Shown: positions 7,584 through 16,331, counted from the stretch's first letter. The stretch: 64,000 nt of DNA from Paenibacillus sp. ACRRY (GCF_022346995.1 NZ_JAKRNM010000007.1:1-64000); one strand, 5' to 3'. The notes: generated by a model not told the origin, from the sequence alone. Program-made: numbers and translations.

Positions 7584-8291
7584 ATGGGAGTATTTAAACG
7601 GATTAAGGATATGACTAAAGCGTCGGTAAACGATATGTTGGATAAAGTGGAAGACCCGATTGTAATGTTGAACCAGTATTTGCGTGACATGGAGGCCGAA
7701 ATTCATGAGGCTGAAGTAACAGTAGCCAAACAAATGGCAAATGAGCGTCGCATGAAACAACGACTGGACGAAGCGGAGCGTACATCGGTACAACGCGAGT
7801 CCCAAGCTGAAGCTGCTCTGGCTAATGGTCAGGAAGAAGTAGCTCGCAAATTGCTGGAAGAGAAAATCTACTTCGATCAAAAAATTACGGAATATAGTGA
7901 ACTGCACGCACAATCTGAAGCACAAGCCAAAGACTTGCTGCAACAGCTCCATGACATGAAAGACGAGTTCTACAAAATGCGTAACAAACGCAATGAGCTC
8001 GTATCCCGTGCACAAATGGCCAAAGCTAAGAAGCAAATGTCTTCCATCAACAGCTTGCATTCAATCGAAAGTGGTAGTGCATCGCTTGGATTCCATCGCA
8101 TGGAAGAGAAAATCATGCAGCTGGAAGCAGAAGCAGACGTATCCCGTGCACCTTACCGGAACACACAATCTACGTATACTAATCCTGTAGATGTTGAAAA
8201 ACAATTCAAGGTAGATCAACAACTGCAAGCCCTGAAAAACAAACTGGGCAACGGATCGAAAAATGAAACTGGCGGTACTTCTAAAGAATAA
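7584..8291 (+). CDS. PspA/IM30 family envelope-stress protein (copy 2)
   Basis: The 235-residue protein has the same layout as copy 1: N-terminal amphipathic helix (GVFKRIKDMTKASVNDMLDK), DPIVMLNQYL at about 24-33, coiled coil to about 150, then a further helix around the LGFHRMEEKIMQLEAEADVS segment. I chose ATG 7584, which has GAAGGGAG upstream; the in-frame start at 7533 would lie inside the PspC gene. It starts one base after the PspC stop, so translation is probably coupled. It is separated from liaF by a hairpin with a terminator look. Confidence 0.88.
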   Translation: MGVFKRIKDMTKASVNDMLDKVEDPIVMLNQYLRDMEAEIHEAEVTVAKQMANERRMKQRLDEAERTSVQRESQAEAALANGQEEVARKLLEEKIYFDQKITEYSELHAQSEAQAKDLLQQLHDMKDEFYKMRNKRNELVSRAQMAKAKKQMSSINSLHSIESGSASLGFHRMEEKIMQLEAEADVSRAPYRNTQSTYTNPVDVEKQFKVDQQLQALKNKLGNGSKNETGGTSKE

Positions 8292-8360
8292 CTGTTCGCT
8301 CAGCAGACAATATGATATTCTATAAATCGTGAATAAAGAACGGTTTGTAGAACAAAGGTT

Positions 8361-8396
8361 AAGCCATACAGGTCATTATCGCCTGGTATGGCTTTT
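8361..8396 (+). terminator. Internal hairpin between the second pspA and liaF
   Basis: AAGCCATAC...GTATGGCTT forms a long stem followed by TTTT. It would cut the liaIH-psp part from liaFSR and lower expression of the latter. The T run is short, so read-through is likely. Confidence 0.65.
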
Positions 8397-8440
8397 CCAA
8401 CGAATAGGGAAAATCAACTTGCAGAGGAGGTGCGGCAGAG

Positions 8441-9088
8441 ATGAACAAAAAAGAACAATGGCTTGCATTTGCGATCATCATTATCGGTATAATCATGCTA
8501 TTGAATCAGCATATTAATCTGCTGACGGCTGCCGCACTGATCCTGTTAACGATTGGAATGGTCCAGGTTCGTAAAGGAGATACGCACAAAGGTCACCGCT
8601 ATTTGGCGATTGGTGGATGTCTTTTGCTGCTTGGGAACCTAATGATTGTATTTTTAATTGTACTGGCTTCACTAGCCTATTTTTATTCCAAAAACAAAAA
8701 GATGCATCTGCATGGCGATGTCATGCGCAAACAGAATTTTTTGGCCCGCTACTACTGGGATCAGGTACCTTGGACGTTACGAAGCATGAGCCTATGGCAC
8801 GCTATTGGGGAAGTCAATGCAGATCTGTCTCTCTCCATTCCGGAAGAAAAACAGACCATTGTATTGTTGCAAGGGGTTATGGGGAATGTTCGGCTGACAC
8901 TGCCTGAGGATTACGGAGTAGAGATTGAGGCTTCGGTCATGTTTGGACGAATTAGTCTGAATGGAGAAAAAGACAGTGGCATGATGAACAAGTTGATATG
9001 GAGAACTCCTGGTTATGAAACCAGTGAACATAAAGCAAAATTTGTTATTTCTTATATTGTTGGCGACCTAAGCATTCGTAATCCGTAA
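8441..9088 (+). CDS. liaF: LiaF, membrane inhibitor of the LiaRS two-component system
   Basis: The 215-residue protein has about four membrane segments in the first 90 residues and a C-terminal beta-rich domain (GEVNADLSLSIPEE ... GVMGNVRLTLPEDYGVEIEA ... IVGDLSIRNP) typical of the LiaF family. In Bacillus, LiaF keeps LiaS off until the envelope is disturbed. It is followed by liaS after 34 bp, matching the conserved liaF-liaS-liaR order. The start has GAGGAGGTG upstream. Confidence 0.88.
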   Translation: MNKKEQWLAFAIIIIGIIMLLNQHINLLTAAALILLTIGMVQVRKGDTHKGHRYLAIGGCLLLLGNLMIVFLIVLASLAYFYSKNKKMHLHGDVMRKQNFLARYYWDQVPWTLRSMSLWHAIGEVNADLSLSIPEEKQTIVLLQGVMGNVRLTLPEDYGVEIEASVMFGRISLNGEKDSGMMNKLIWRTPGYETSEHKAKFVISYIVGDLSIRNP

Positions 9089-9122
9089 TAAATGAATAAG
9101 TGAAGAAAAGGAGGAGACCCGG

Positions 9123-10238
9123 TTGAAGACAAAACGACATACCGACATGGTAACCCGAAGTATGGGTGAAGGGATCCTCCTTGTTTTCATTGTGCTCGCT
9201 GTTATCTTATATGTGTTGTATACATATGGTTATCTTGCTCCGTTTGCTGGATGGAGGCATCTGATTCAGTCTGGCTTAGCACTGGTTTTATTGCTAATAG
9301 GCATCGGAGCGGCTTTTGGCTTCTATCAAAGTTATCGGGTTAAGCGCAGGCTTGAATTGCTGCGGGAAACCCTTCTACAATGGGAAAAGGGATCTTTATC
9401 GCGCACTGTACCCGATCTGGGGATTGACGATGTAGGCCGTTTAAGCGAACAGCTCGGGCGGATCGGCAAGAAGTGGGAAGATCAGGTGACCTCGCTGCAG
9501 CGACTATCGACCAACAATGCACAGCTGGCAGAGCAAGCCAGAATAACGGCAATTGTGGAAGAGCGGCAGCGATTGGCACGAGAGCTGCATGATGCCGTAT
9601 CCCAGCAGTTGTTTGCCATTTCGATGACTGCCACAGCGGTTGGACGAAAGATGGAAAAGGACTTTGCACGTGCCCAGCGGCAGGTGGCGTTAATTGAGGA
9701 AATGGCTTCGGTAGCCCAGTCCGAGATGCGTGCGTTGCTGCTGCATTTGCGGCCGGTGTATCTGGAAGGCAAACATTTGGAACAGGGCCTGAAAGATCTT
9801 GTCATGGAATTAAAAACCAAAGTACCCATGGACATTGTGCTTGAGATGGATGAAGATATCCATTTGGTCAAAGGCATTGAGAACCATCTGTTCCGTATTA
9901 TTCAGGAAGCGATGTCCAATACACTGCGTCATGCCAAGGCAGAAAAAATGGAGATTCGGCTGCAGCGCCGGACCGATGCGATTCGTGTACTTATTCGTGA
10001 TGATGGTCAGGGGTTCGATCTGGATGACCAGAAGCAGGCTTCCTATGGTCTGGCCAACATGCGAGAACGCGTTACGGAAATCGGCGGAGCCATTCAATTC
10101 GTAACGGCACCCGGTAAGGGAACCCGAATTGAGATAACGATACCTTTGATGAGCGATGAAAGTGAGGAAGAACATGTCAATGGAACCGGAAGTAGAAACG
10201 GAGACGGAAACGTCGATCAAAGTGTTGCTCGTGGATGA
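9123..10238 (+). CDS. liaS: LiaS-type sensor histidine kinase
   Basis: The 371-residue protein has two membrane helices (about 17-37 and 47-68) enclosing only a few extracellular residues, a HAMP region (about 70-125), a HisKA_3 dimerisation domain with phospho-accepting His156 in RQRLARELHDAVSQQLF, and an HATPase domain with DDGQGFD and GLANMRERV. Such intramembrane-sensing kinases detect membrane or lipid-II-cycle disturbance. Translation starts at TTG, preceded by AAAGGAGGAG. The C-terminus has an Asp/Gly/Asn-rich tail that overlaps the start of liaR. Confidence 0.92.
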   Translation: MKTKRHTDMVTRSMGEGILLVFIVLAVILYVLYTYGYLAPFAGWRHLIQSGLALVLLLIGIGAAFGFYQSYRVKRRLELLRETLLQWEKGSLSRTVPDLGIDDVGRLSEQLGRIGKKWEDQVTSLQRLSTNNAQLAEQARITAIVEERQRLARELHDAVSQQLFAISMTATAVGRKMEKDFARAQRQVALIEEMASVAQSEMRALLLHLRPVYLEGKHLEQGLKDLVMELKTKVPMDIVLEMDEDIHLVKGIENHLFRIIQEAMSNTLRHAKAEKMEIRLQRRTDAIRVLIRDDGQGFDLDDQKQASYGLANMRERVTEIGGAIQFVTAPGKGTRIEITIPLMSDESEEEHVNGTGSRNGDGNVDQSVARG

Positions 10239-10848
10239 CCATGAAATGGTACGGATCGGCCTCGCGGCCGTGCTCGATACGGAGGACGGAATTGAGGTTG
10301 TGGGTGAAGCGGGAAGTGGCGAGGAAGGCATTCGACTGGCACAGGAGTATAAGCCGGATGTTGTTCTGATGGATCTAGTCATGGAAGGCATGGACGGAAT
10401 CGAGGCTACCCGGCAGCTGCTCAAAATGTATCCGGAATGCAAAGTCATCGTACTAACCAGTTACCTGGATGATGAGAAGATGTATCCCGTTATTGAGGCA
10501 GGCGCCTTCAGCTATCTGTTAAAGACATCAAGAGCCAATGAAGTGGCAGATGCCATTCGTGCTGCGGCACGCGGACAATCGGTTCTTGAATCACAGGTGG
10601 CCTCCAAAATGATGAATCGATTCCGGCAGCCTCAGGCAGCAGCGCCAGCGCATGAAGAGCTTACTGACCGGGAGATGGATGTGCTTCGTTTACTCGCGAA
10701 AGGCAAGTCCAATCAGGATATAGCCGATGATCTGATCATCGGTATCAAAACAGTCAAGTTCCATGTAACGAATATCCTGGCCAAACTTGGTGTGGATGAC
10801 CGGACACAGGCAGCCATCTATGCCTATAAAAATGGTCTAGCAGAGTAA
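10174..10848 (+). CDS. liaR: LiaR-type response regulator (NarL/LuxR family)
   Basis: The protein has about 224 residues: a receiver domain with acidic pair DD21-22 and phospho-acceptor Asp67 in PDVVLMDLVMEGMDG, and a LuxR-type HTH (about 150-215, LTDREMDVLRLLAKGKSNQD). I chose ATG 10174, which follows GTGAGGAAG; an ATG at 10156 is also in frame. The gene overlaps liaS by 65 bp, so the two are translationally linked. It probably activates this operon through the GTCT boxes upstream of liaI (inference). Confidence 0.92.
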   Translation: MSMEPEVETETETSIKVLLVDDHEMVRIGLAAVLDTEDGIEVVGEAGSGEEGIRLAQEYKPDVVLMDLVMEGMDGIEATRQLLKMYPECKVIVLTSYLDDEKMYPVIEAGAFSYLLKTSRANEVADAIRAAARGQSVLESQVASKMMNRFRQPQAAAPAHEELTDREMDVLRLLAKGKSNQDIADDLIIGIKTVKFHVTNILAKLGVDDRTQAAIYAYKNGLAE

Positions 10849-10939
10849 GAAGATTGTAGTGTGAACGACTTTAATCAGCAAAATTCATTGGACAGAAAAC
10901 GTACTTAACTAATTTGAATAGCATAGATAGGCAAGTTGA

Positions 10940-10983
10940 AAGGTCTGCTCTACCATGCATATGGTGGAACAGGCCTTTTTTTG
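10940..10983 (+). terminator. Terminator downstream of liaR
   Basis: AGGTCTG/CAGGCCT with an inner CCAT/ATGG stem is followed by seven T residues. It closes the lia/psp operon about 90 bp after the liaR stop. Confidence 0.8.
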
Positions 10984-11068
10984 TGATGTCCAAAGAAGTT
11001 TAGCAAATGGGGAAAGGGGGCATGCTGTTGATAGATTCATAGAATGAAAGAGAGAGCGGAGGATAACC

Positions 11069-11806
11069 ATGTTAAATCGCTGGATGACTGCAGGTATAGT
11101 GGCAATGGCACTTATTATTGTTATAAGTATGACGAAGGCATATGCAGGGAGTAGCGAGTCAGAAGGTGCCAAATTGGAACAGTTGATACATACTTCGAAC
11201 GTGGCTATGGATCAGGTGGAACGCATGATTATCAAATGGCAGGGACAAGGGACAGGGAGTGCAGAGGAACAAGCAGCCCGGTTATCGGAGCAATTAGGAC
11301 TGCCACAACCCGTTTTGGGCCGCCAGACAGGTCATGATGTATATCGCAGCGAGGTTCAGGCTGAAGGAGAACGTGCAGGAATATTGGTAAATGCCGTCGT
11401 GACAGGAGAAAACGGATACTATGTTATTGTACAGTTGGCGGGTAATCGTTCCACTGAATTAAGCGAACTCATTTCTCTGCATGAACAGGTAGATCAGCTG
11501 CTTGCAGGTTCTGAGGTGGGAGCGACATGGAACCTAGCAGTCCAAGGCAGAGGAACAACGGATGCATCGGTTAGCAATCAACTAGAAGAGATGGAAGCTA
11601 AGCTCTCTGGCCAGCTGGGTATGCATGCAGCTGAGCGTTATACAGATGACAACACAGCAAGCGTATCCTACCGTGTCCCTGAGCTGCCGACTGCGATCCA
11701 GAGTGGCTCGGATGTTCTGAACATGCAGATTGCTGTACATCAGGATCAGGATAAGGGAAGCAATCGTATTACGTTAGGTTTTCCGGTCATCACTATAGAA
11801 TATTGA
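11069..11806 (+). CDS. ywmB: YwmB family protein
   Basis: The 245-residue protein has an N-terminal signal or anchor helix (about 8-27, ending in AYA) and an extracytoplasmic alpha/beta region. Its length and its terminal ITLGFPVITIEY resemble B. subtilis YwmB (about 246 residues), a conserved Firmicutes protein of unknown function usually found near murA and spoIID. Here neither neighbour is present. GGAGGATAACC precedes the ATG. The family call rests on recalled similarity and should be tested by profile search. Confidence 0.62.
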   Translation: MLNRWMTAGIVAMALIIVISMTKAYAGSSESEGAKLEQLIHTSNVAMDQVERMIIKWQGQGTGSAEEQAARLSEQLGLPQPVLGRQTGHDVYRSEVQAEGERAGILVNAVVTGENGYYVIVQLAGNRSTELSELISLHEQVDQLLAGSEVGATWNLAVQGRGTTDASVSNQLEEMEAKLSGQLGMHAAERYTDDNTASVSYRVPELPTAIQSGSDVLNMQIAVHQDQDKGSNRITLGFPVITIEY

Positions 11807-11967
11807 AATGATATTAGGTGAATTTATAAGCTCGATCATGATTATTTATAGATGAATTTTCAGAGGAATGTTTGGAGAATTAAGGAGCTCCTTTATCAGG
11901 AAAATTAGTGCAACCCTTCAGGCAATATGCTAAAATGGCATCACATCCAAGAGGAAACTGCTGGTAA

Positions 11968-11996
11968 TTGTCGGTTGTATGTTGTGCATATATAAC
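11968..11996 (+). promoter_or_regulatory. Candidate promoter of the first zwf
   Basis: TTGTCG (11968-11973) and TATAAC (11991-11996) are separated by 17 bp, about 58 bp before the start codon. A second possible -10 (TGCTAAAAT) lies near 11930. Confidence 0.5.
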
Positions 11997-12054
11997 ACCA
12001 TTACATAGCTCGGGAAGAGCAGAGAAAGAGTCTTCCCGGAAGGAAGAGGAGCCC

Positions 12055-13605
12055 ATGGTCGAAAAACAAATGCAAGATGAAGTGCAGACGCCAGGCGCAG
12101 TATTTTTCATTTTTGGAGCAACGGGTGATTTGGCCCGCCGGAAGCTTTTTCCGGCAATCTATAGTCTTTACCGCGAAGGCAAGCTAGCTGAAGACTTTGC
12201 GGTTATTGGTGTAGCCAGACGTCCGAGGACGCCAGAACAATTCCGGGAAGACATCCATGAATCCATTAAGGAGTTCTGCCGCTATCCGGCAGGTGAACCT
12301 GATGAGTGGAATGCGTTTGTCGAGCATTTTGAGTATAAATCTCTTGATATTAATAACGTGGATGGCTTCAGAGAGTTACGAGATCAAACAGAAGGTTTGG
12401 AAGCGAAGTTCAACACGCCAGGTAACCGGCTGTTCTATCTGGCACTGGCTCCTGAGCTGTTCGGCAGTGTTTCTTATAGTTTACGTGATGGCGGAATGTT
12501 GGAGAGCCGAGGCTGGAACCGGCTTGTCATTGAGAAACCATTCGGGTACGATCTGCAATCAGCAGAGCAATTAAATGAGCAGATCCGTGAAGTGTTCCGT
12601 GAAGAGGAAATCTATCGGATTGACCATTATCTGGGCAAGGAAATGGTGCAGAATATTGAAGTGATTCGCTTTGGTAATGCATTTTTTGAGCCGCTCTGGA
12701 ACAACAAACATATTGCGAATGTTCAAATCACGCTTGGTGAGACGGTTGGTGTGGAAGAACGTGGAGGTTACTACGATCATTCCGGTGCCCTGCGAGATAT
12801 GGGACAGAATCATATGCTTCAAATGCTGACGATGATTGCGATGGAGCCGCCAAGCCGTCTATTTCCCGAGGATATTCGGGATGAGAAGGTGAAGGTGCTG
12901 CGTTCCTTGCGACCATTCACATCCGATGAAGAAGTGAGCAACAACGTTGTCCGTGGACAGTATACGGAAGGGGAGTATCGTGGAAAACAGCTTCCAGGAT
13001 ATCGTCAGGAGGACAAAGTTGATCCGGAATCAAATACAGAGACCTATTTTGCTGCGCGTGTATTTGTGGATAATTTCCGCTGGGCAGGTGTACCTTTCTA
13101 CATTCGGACAGGCAAGCGTCTCCCGGTGAAAACGACCGAGATCGTGGTTGAATTCAAGTCCATGCCGAACAATGTATATCTGGGTAAAAAATATAAACTG
13201 GAACCGAATCTGCTTGTCATTCGGGTGAATCCGATGGAAGGCATTTATATTAAAATCAATGCCAAGAAACCGGGCTCGGACTCCGAAATTCAGCCACTCG
13301 CAATGGACTTCTGTCAGAGCTGCATGATTGGAATCAACTCGCCAGAAGCGTACGAGCGTCTGCTGCATGATGCAGCAGAAGGAGATTCCACGTACTTCAC
13401 CCGTTGGGATGAAGTGGCGACCGCATGGTCGTTTGTCGATCGTATTGCTTCCGCATGGGCTGGAAATCATGGAGAACTGCACACGTATCCTGCAGGTACT
13501 TGGGGACCGGAAGCGACAGGGAAGCTGCTGGAGCAGGATGGTTTCCACTGGTGGCCGGTGAATGGGCAGGACGAAGACAGTGTTATTTGGCAGGTGAACA
13601 ACTAA
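12055..13605 (+). CDS. zwf: Glucose-6-phosphate 1-dehydrogenase (copy 1)
   Basis: The 516-residue enzyme oxidises glucose 6-phosphate with NAD(P)+ as the first step of the oxidative pentose phosphate pathway. It shows the nucleotide-binding GATGDLARRK at 21-30, the IEKPFG motif at about 159-164 and the active-site RIDHYLGK at 188-195. I chose ATG 12055, preceded by GGAAGAGGAG; the longer frame from 11968 has no support. It is monocistronic, with its own promoter and terminator. A second complete zwf lies 10 kb downstream, about 30 residues shorter, mostly from lacking the N- and C-terminal extensions. Confidence 0.95.
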   Translation: MVEKQMQDEVQTPGAVFFIFGATGDLARRKLFPAIYSLYREGKLAEDFAVIGVARRPRTPEQFREDIHESIKEFCRYPAGEPDEWNAFVEHFEYKSLDINNVDGFRELRDQTEGLEAKFNTPGNRLFYLALAPELFGSVSYSLRDGGMLESRGWNRLVIEKPFGYDLQSAEQLNEQIREVFREEEIYRIDHYLGKEMVQNIEVIRFGNAFFEPLWNNKHIANVQITLGETVGVEERGGYYDHSGALRDMGQNHMLQMLTMIAMEPPSRLFPEDIRDEKVKVLRSLRPFTSDEEVSNNVVRGQYTEGEYRGKQLPGYRQEDKVDPESNTETYFAARVFVDNFRWAGVPFYIRTGKRLPVKTTEIVVEFKSMPNNVYLGKKYKLEPNLLVIRVNPMEGIYIKINAKKPGSDSEIQPLAMDFCQSCMIGINSPEAYERLLHDAAEGDSTYFTRWDEVATAWSFVDRIASAWAGNHGELHTYPAGTWGPEATGKLLEQDGFHWWPVNGQDEDSVIWQVNN

Positions 13606-13626
13606 TCCAGTAAATCTTGTTTTCAA

Positions 13627-13673
13627 GAAGCCTTGGATAGGACGTGAGTGCGCGTTCTTCCGGGCTTTTTTTG
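13627..13673 (+). terminator. Terminator downstream of zwf copy 1
   Basis: An imperfect hairpin (AAGCCTTGGA with TTCCGGGCTT) is followed by a run of seven T residues 20 bp after the stop codon. Confidence 0.7.
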
Positions 13674-13717
13674 GCATAGGAGAAAGAAAAGAATAATAAG
13701 GAAATAAGTAAATAAAA

Positions 13718-13755
13718 ATAAGTTGTTGACAAAAAGTAAGTGAATAACTTATACT
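13718..13755 (+). promoter_or_regulatory. Strong promoter with overlapping palindromic operator (doxX)
   Basis: TTGACA (13726-13731) and TATACT (13750-13755) are separated by 18 bp. A perfect inverted repeat TAAGT-N5-ACTTA (13737-13751) fills the end of the spacer and the start of the -10, and a further ATAAGTT (13718-13724) mirrors AACTTAT (13746-13752). A repressor bound there would block polymerase. The 200-nt leader after it shows no other clear feature. Confidence 0.65.
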
Positions 13756-13956
13756 CAACTCAAGAGATAAAGAAATTACGCAAAAAGAAAAACGGATGAA
13801 GGAGTTCTAAGGAGTTCTTCGAAACGATAGATTATTCATGAGATGAAATTTGAACCAGGTGAAGGGGTTACGAGGACATTCATGAAGGTACATTTTAGCA
13901 TAATATCTTTAATCTAAGAATACTATTTTGTAACTATTTGAATGGAGGAAAAGGAC

Positions 13957-14355
13957 ATGTTGGATGTGGGAATTTTGTTGATTCGTTTGGTAATCGGTTT
14001 GTCGTTTATGGCTCATGGTGCACAGAAACTGTTTGGTTGGTTCGGGGGTTATGGGATCAAGGGTACAGGCGGATGGTTTGAGTCCATGGGGATGAAGCCT
14101 GGCGCACTCGTTGCACTGCTGGCAGGTTTGGCGGAATTCGGTGGCGGCTTGCTGCTGGCTCTGGGTCTGCTGACTCCAGTAGGTGGCATTCTGATTGCAC
14201 TGACCATGGTAATCGCGATTGTGAAAGTTCATGGTGCGAATGGATACTGGTCTACACAAAACGGTTTTGAGTATAATCTCGCGATCCTGGTGATCGGTGT
14301 GGCATTGGCTCTGACTGGTGGAGGACAATACGCACTGGATGCATTAATTTTCTAA
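13957..14355 (+). CDS. DoxX family membrane protein
   Basis: The 132-residue protein has four membrane helices and the DoxX hallmarks LIRLVIGLSFMAHGAQKLFG and FGGYGIKGTGGWFESMG near the N-terminus, and LLTPVGGILIALTMV in the middle. Relatives such as CatD/MhqP in B. subtilis are induced by quinones and thiol-reactive compounds under MarR- or HxlR-type repressors. I chose ATG 13957, preceded by GGAGGAAAAGGAC, rather than the ATG 15 bases earlier. The operator-like palindrome over its promoter fits such control. It is monocistronic. Confidence 0.83.
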   Translation: MLDVGILLIRLVIGLSFMAHGAQKLFGWFGGYGIKGTGGWFESMGMKPGALVALLAGLAEFGGGLLLALGLLTPVGGILIALTMVIAIVKVHGANGYWSTQNGFEYNLAILVIGVALALTGGGQYALDALIF

Positions 14356-14378
14356 GAGAGCTGCGAAACGTGAATTAG

Positions 14379-14423
14379 GAGTACCTGGATGCCATTCTAT
14401 TGGCTGAAAGGTGCTCTTTTTTT
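14379..14423 (+). terminator. Terminator downstream of doxX
   Basis: GAGTACCT/AGGTGCTC with an inner GCCA/TGGC stem is followed by seven T residues. Confidence 0.85.
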
Positions 14424-14480
14424 GCGATTGGAAAAGTGAAGAATCCTTTGCAGGTAATCGGTTATTTTCGGTAAAGATTA

Positions 14481-14661
14481 TGGTACAATAGGAGAGTTGG
14501 GTAAGAATCAGGTTAACGGTTTGTAAAGCAGCACAGGAATAGGGAGGATGAACTCCGTTGTAAATGTGTAAAATTAAACCTAATGTGCAAAAATCGAAGG
14601 AAACAATCAACCGGTATCGCCGGATTGCATAAAAGATTGAGATTAGACCGGCCAGGCCGGT
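14481..14661 (+). promoter_or_regulatory. Promoter and structured leader of prfC
   Basis: An extended -10 (TGGTACAAT, 14481-14489) starts a leader of about 205 nt. It contains a seven-codon reading frame (14547-14570, MNSVVNV, with AGGA eight bases upstream), an ACCGG...CCGG element near 14612-14626, and a perfect palindrome ACCGGCC-A-GGCCGGT (14647-14661) 38 bases before the prfC start. The arrangement suggests leader-based control but its mechanism is not evident. Confidence 0.4.
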
Positions 14662-14699
14662 AATTAACGTTGAATGAACGGATGAAAGGGATAGAACCT

Positions 14700-16280
14700 A
14701 TGAGCAAAGCAGATAACATTCTTCAACAGGAAGTGGACAAACGCCGGACGTTTGCCATTATCTCTCACCCGGATGCGGGTAAAACCACCTTGACCGAGAA
14801 GCTATTGCTGTTCGGGGGCGCGATTCGTCTCGCCGGTACGGTCAAAGCGCGGAAAGCAAGCAAGCACGCTACAAGTGACTGGATGGAAATTGAGAAACAG
14901 CGGGGGATCTCGGTTACATCTTCCGTCATGCAGTTTGACTATCTGGGTCATCGTGTAAACATTCTGGATACTCCGGGTCACCAGGACTTCAGTGAAGATA
15001 CCTATCGTACACTGACGGCTGCAGACAGTGCAGTCATGTTGATTGACGTGGCCAAAGGTGTCGAGGCACAAACCATCAAGCTGTTCCAGGTTTGTGCAAA
15101 GCGAGGTATTCCGATCTTCACGTTCATCAACAAGCTGGACCGTGAAGGACAAAGCCCGTTTGATCTGATGGAAGAGCTCGAAAACGTACTGGGTATTCGC
15201 TCCGTACCGATGAACTGGCCAATTGGTACAGGACGCGATCTGTGCGGCGTGTATGACCGGATGAAAAATCAGGTGGAATTGTTCCAAGGGGACGATCACT
15301 CCACGATTAAAGTGCAAAAAGTGGACGGCTACGAAGATCCAATTATCCGCGAGATGGCGGGAGAATATCTTCATGATCAGTTGTGTCAGGATCTGGAACT
15401 TCTGGATGTAGCGGGAGATCAGTTCGACATGGAGAAGGTACAACGTGGAGAGCTCACACCGGTATTCTTCGGCAGTGCCATCAACAACTTTGGTGTGCAG
15501 ACATTCCTGGAGAACTTCCTGCAGCTCGCTCCTAAGCCTGAGCCGCGTCACAGTACGGCGGGTGAGATCGAGCCGACGAATGAGAAATTTAGCGGATATG
15601 TATTCAAAATCCAGGCAAACATGAACCCGGCACACCGCGACCGTATCGCGTTCTTGCGGATTGTATCCGGTAAATTCCAACGGGGGATGAGTGTTAAGCA
15701 TAACCGTGTGGGGAAAGAGATTAAGCTGTCGCAACCACAGCAATTCCTGGCTCAGGACCGGGATATCGTAGAAGAGGCATATGCTGGCGATATCATCGGA
15801 TTATTTGACCCGGGTATTTTCCGGATTGGCGATTCGCTTAGTCAGGGAAGTGAGGTTGTATTTGATGAAATGCCAACCTTCTCGCCAGAGATTTTTGCCA
15901 AAGTAACCGTCAAAAATGCATTGAAACATAAACAGTACCAAAAGGGAATTGACCAGTTGACGGAAGAAGGAACAATCCAGGTGTTTAACACGGTGAGTTT
16001 CGATGAAACACTGCTGGGTGTTGTAGGTCAGCTCCAGTTCGAGGTATTCGAATACCGGATGAAAGGCGAGTACGGGGTAGATGTACAGCTGCAGCGCATG
16101 CCTTATCAGTTTGCTCGCTGGATCGTGGACGAGAATCTGGATCCGAGCAAATTCCGGATTAACTCTACCCTGGTGAAGGATAAAAAGGGGAATTACGTTG
16201 TCCTGTTTGAGAATGAGTATGCGATGAGAACGGCAATGGACAAAAACCCGACTGCTCAATTCCTTGAGACTGCTCCATAA
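14700..16280 (+). CDS. prfC: Peptide chain release factor 3
   Basis: The protein has about 526 residues and is a translational GTPase with G1 SHPDAGKTTLTEK, G3 DTPGHQDF, G4 NKLD and the RF3-type insertion KARKASKHATSDWMEIEKQR before switch I. RF3 recycles RF1 and RF2 from the ribosome after peptide release. Domain II begins near residue 300, and the C-terminal domain carries QLQFEVFEYR. I chose ATG 14700 (MSKADNIL), preceded by AAAGGGA; in-frame ATGs at 14670 and 14685 are possible. It is monocistronic with a terminator about 50 bp downstream. Confidence 0.93.
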   Translation: MSKADNILQQEVDKRRTFAIISHPDAGKTTLTEKLLLFGGAIRLAGTVKARKASKHATSDWMEIEKQRGISVTSSVMQFDYLGHRVNILDTPGHQDFSEDTYRTLTAADSAVMLIDVAKGVEAQTIKLFQVCAKRGIPIFTFINKLDREGQSPFDLMEELENVLGIRSVPMNWPIGTGRDLCGVYDRMKNQVELFQGDDHSTIKVQKVDGYEDPIIREMAGEYLHDQLCQDLELLDVAGDQFDMEKVQRGELTPVFFGSAINNFGVQTFLENFLQLAPKPEPRHSTAGEIEPTNEKFSGYVFKIQANMNPAHRDRIAFLRIVSGKFQRGMSVKHNRVGKEIKLSQPQQFLAQDRDIVEEAYAGDIIGLFDPGIFRIGDSLSQGSEVVFDEMPTFSPEIFAKVTVKNALKHKQYQKGIDQLTEEGTIQVFNTVSFDETLLGVVGQLQFEVFEYRMKGEYGVDVQLQRMPYQFARWIVDENLDPSKFRINSTLVKDKKGNYVVLFENEYAMRTAMDKNPTAQFLETAP

Positions 16281-16331
16281 GTTTAGCTTAATATGAAGCC
16301 ATTATAATAATGGCTGTAATACAGCAATTGT

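Noticed and set aside
7212..8060. 282-residue minus-strand open frame
   Set aside because: It is antisense to the second pspC and pspA genes, is rich in Cys, His and Phe as shadow frames often are, and has no ribosome site.
14802..15743. 313-residue minus-strand open frame
   Set aside because: It is the antisense shadow of prfC, which has all its GTPase motifs on the plus strand.
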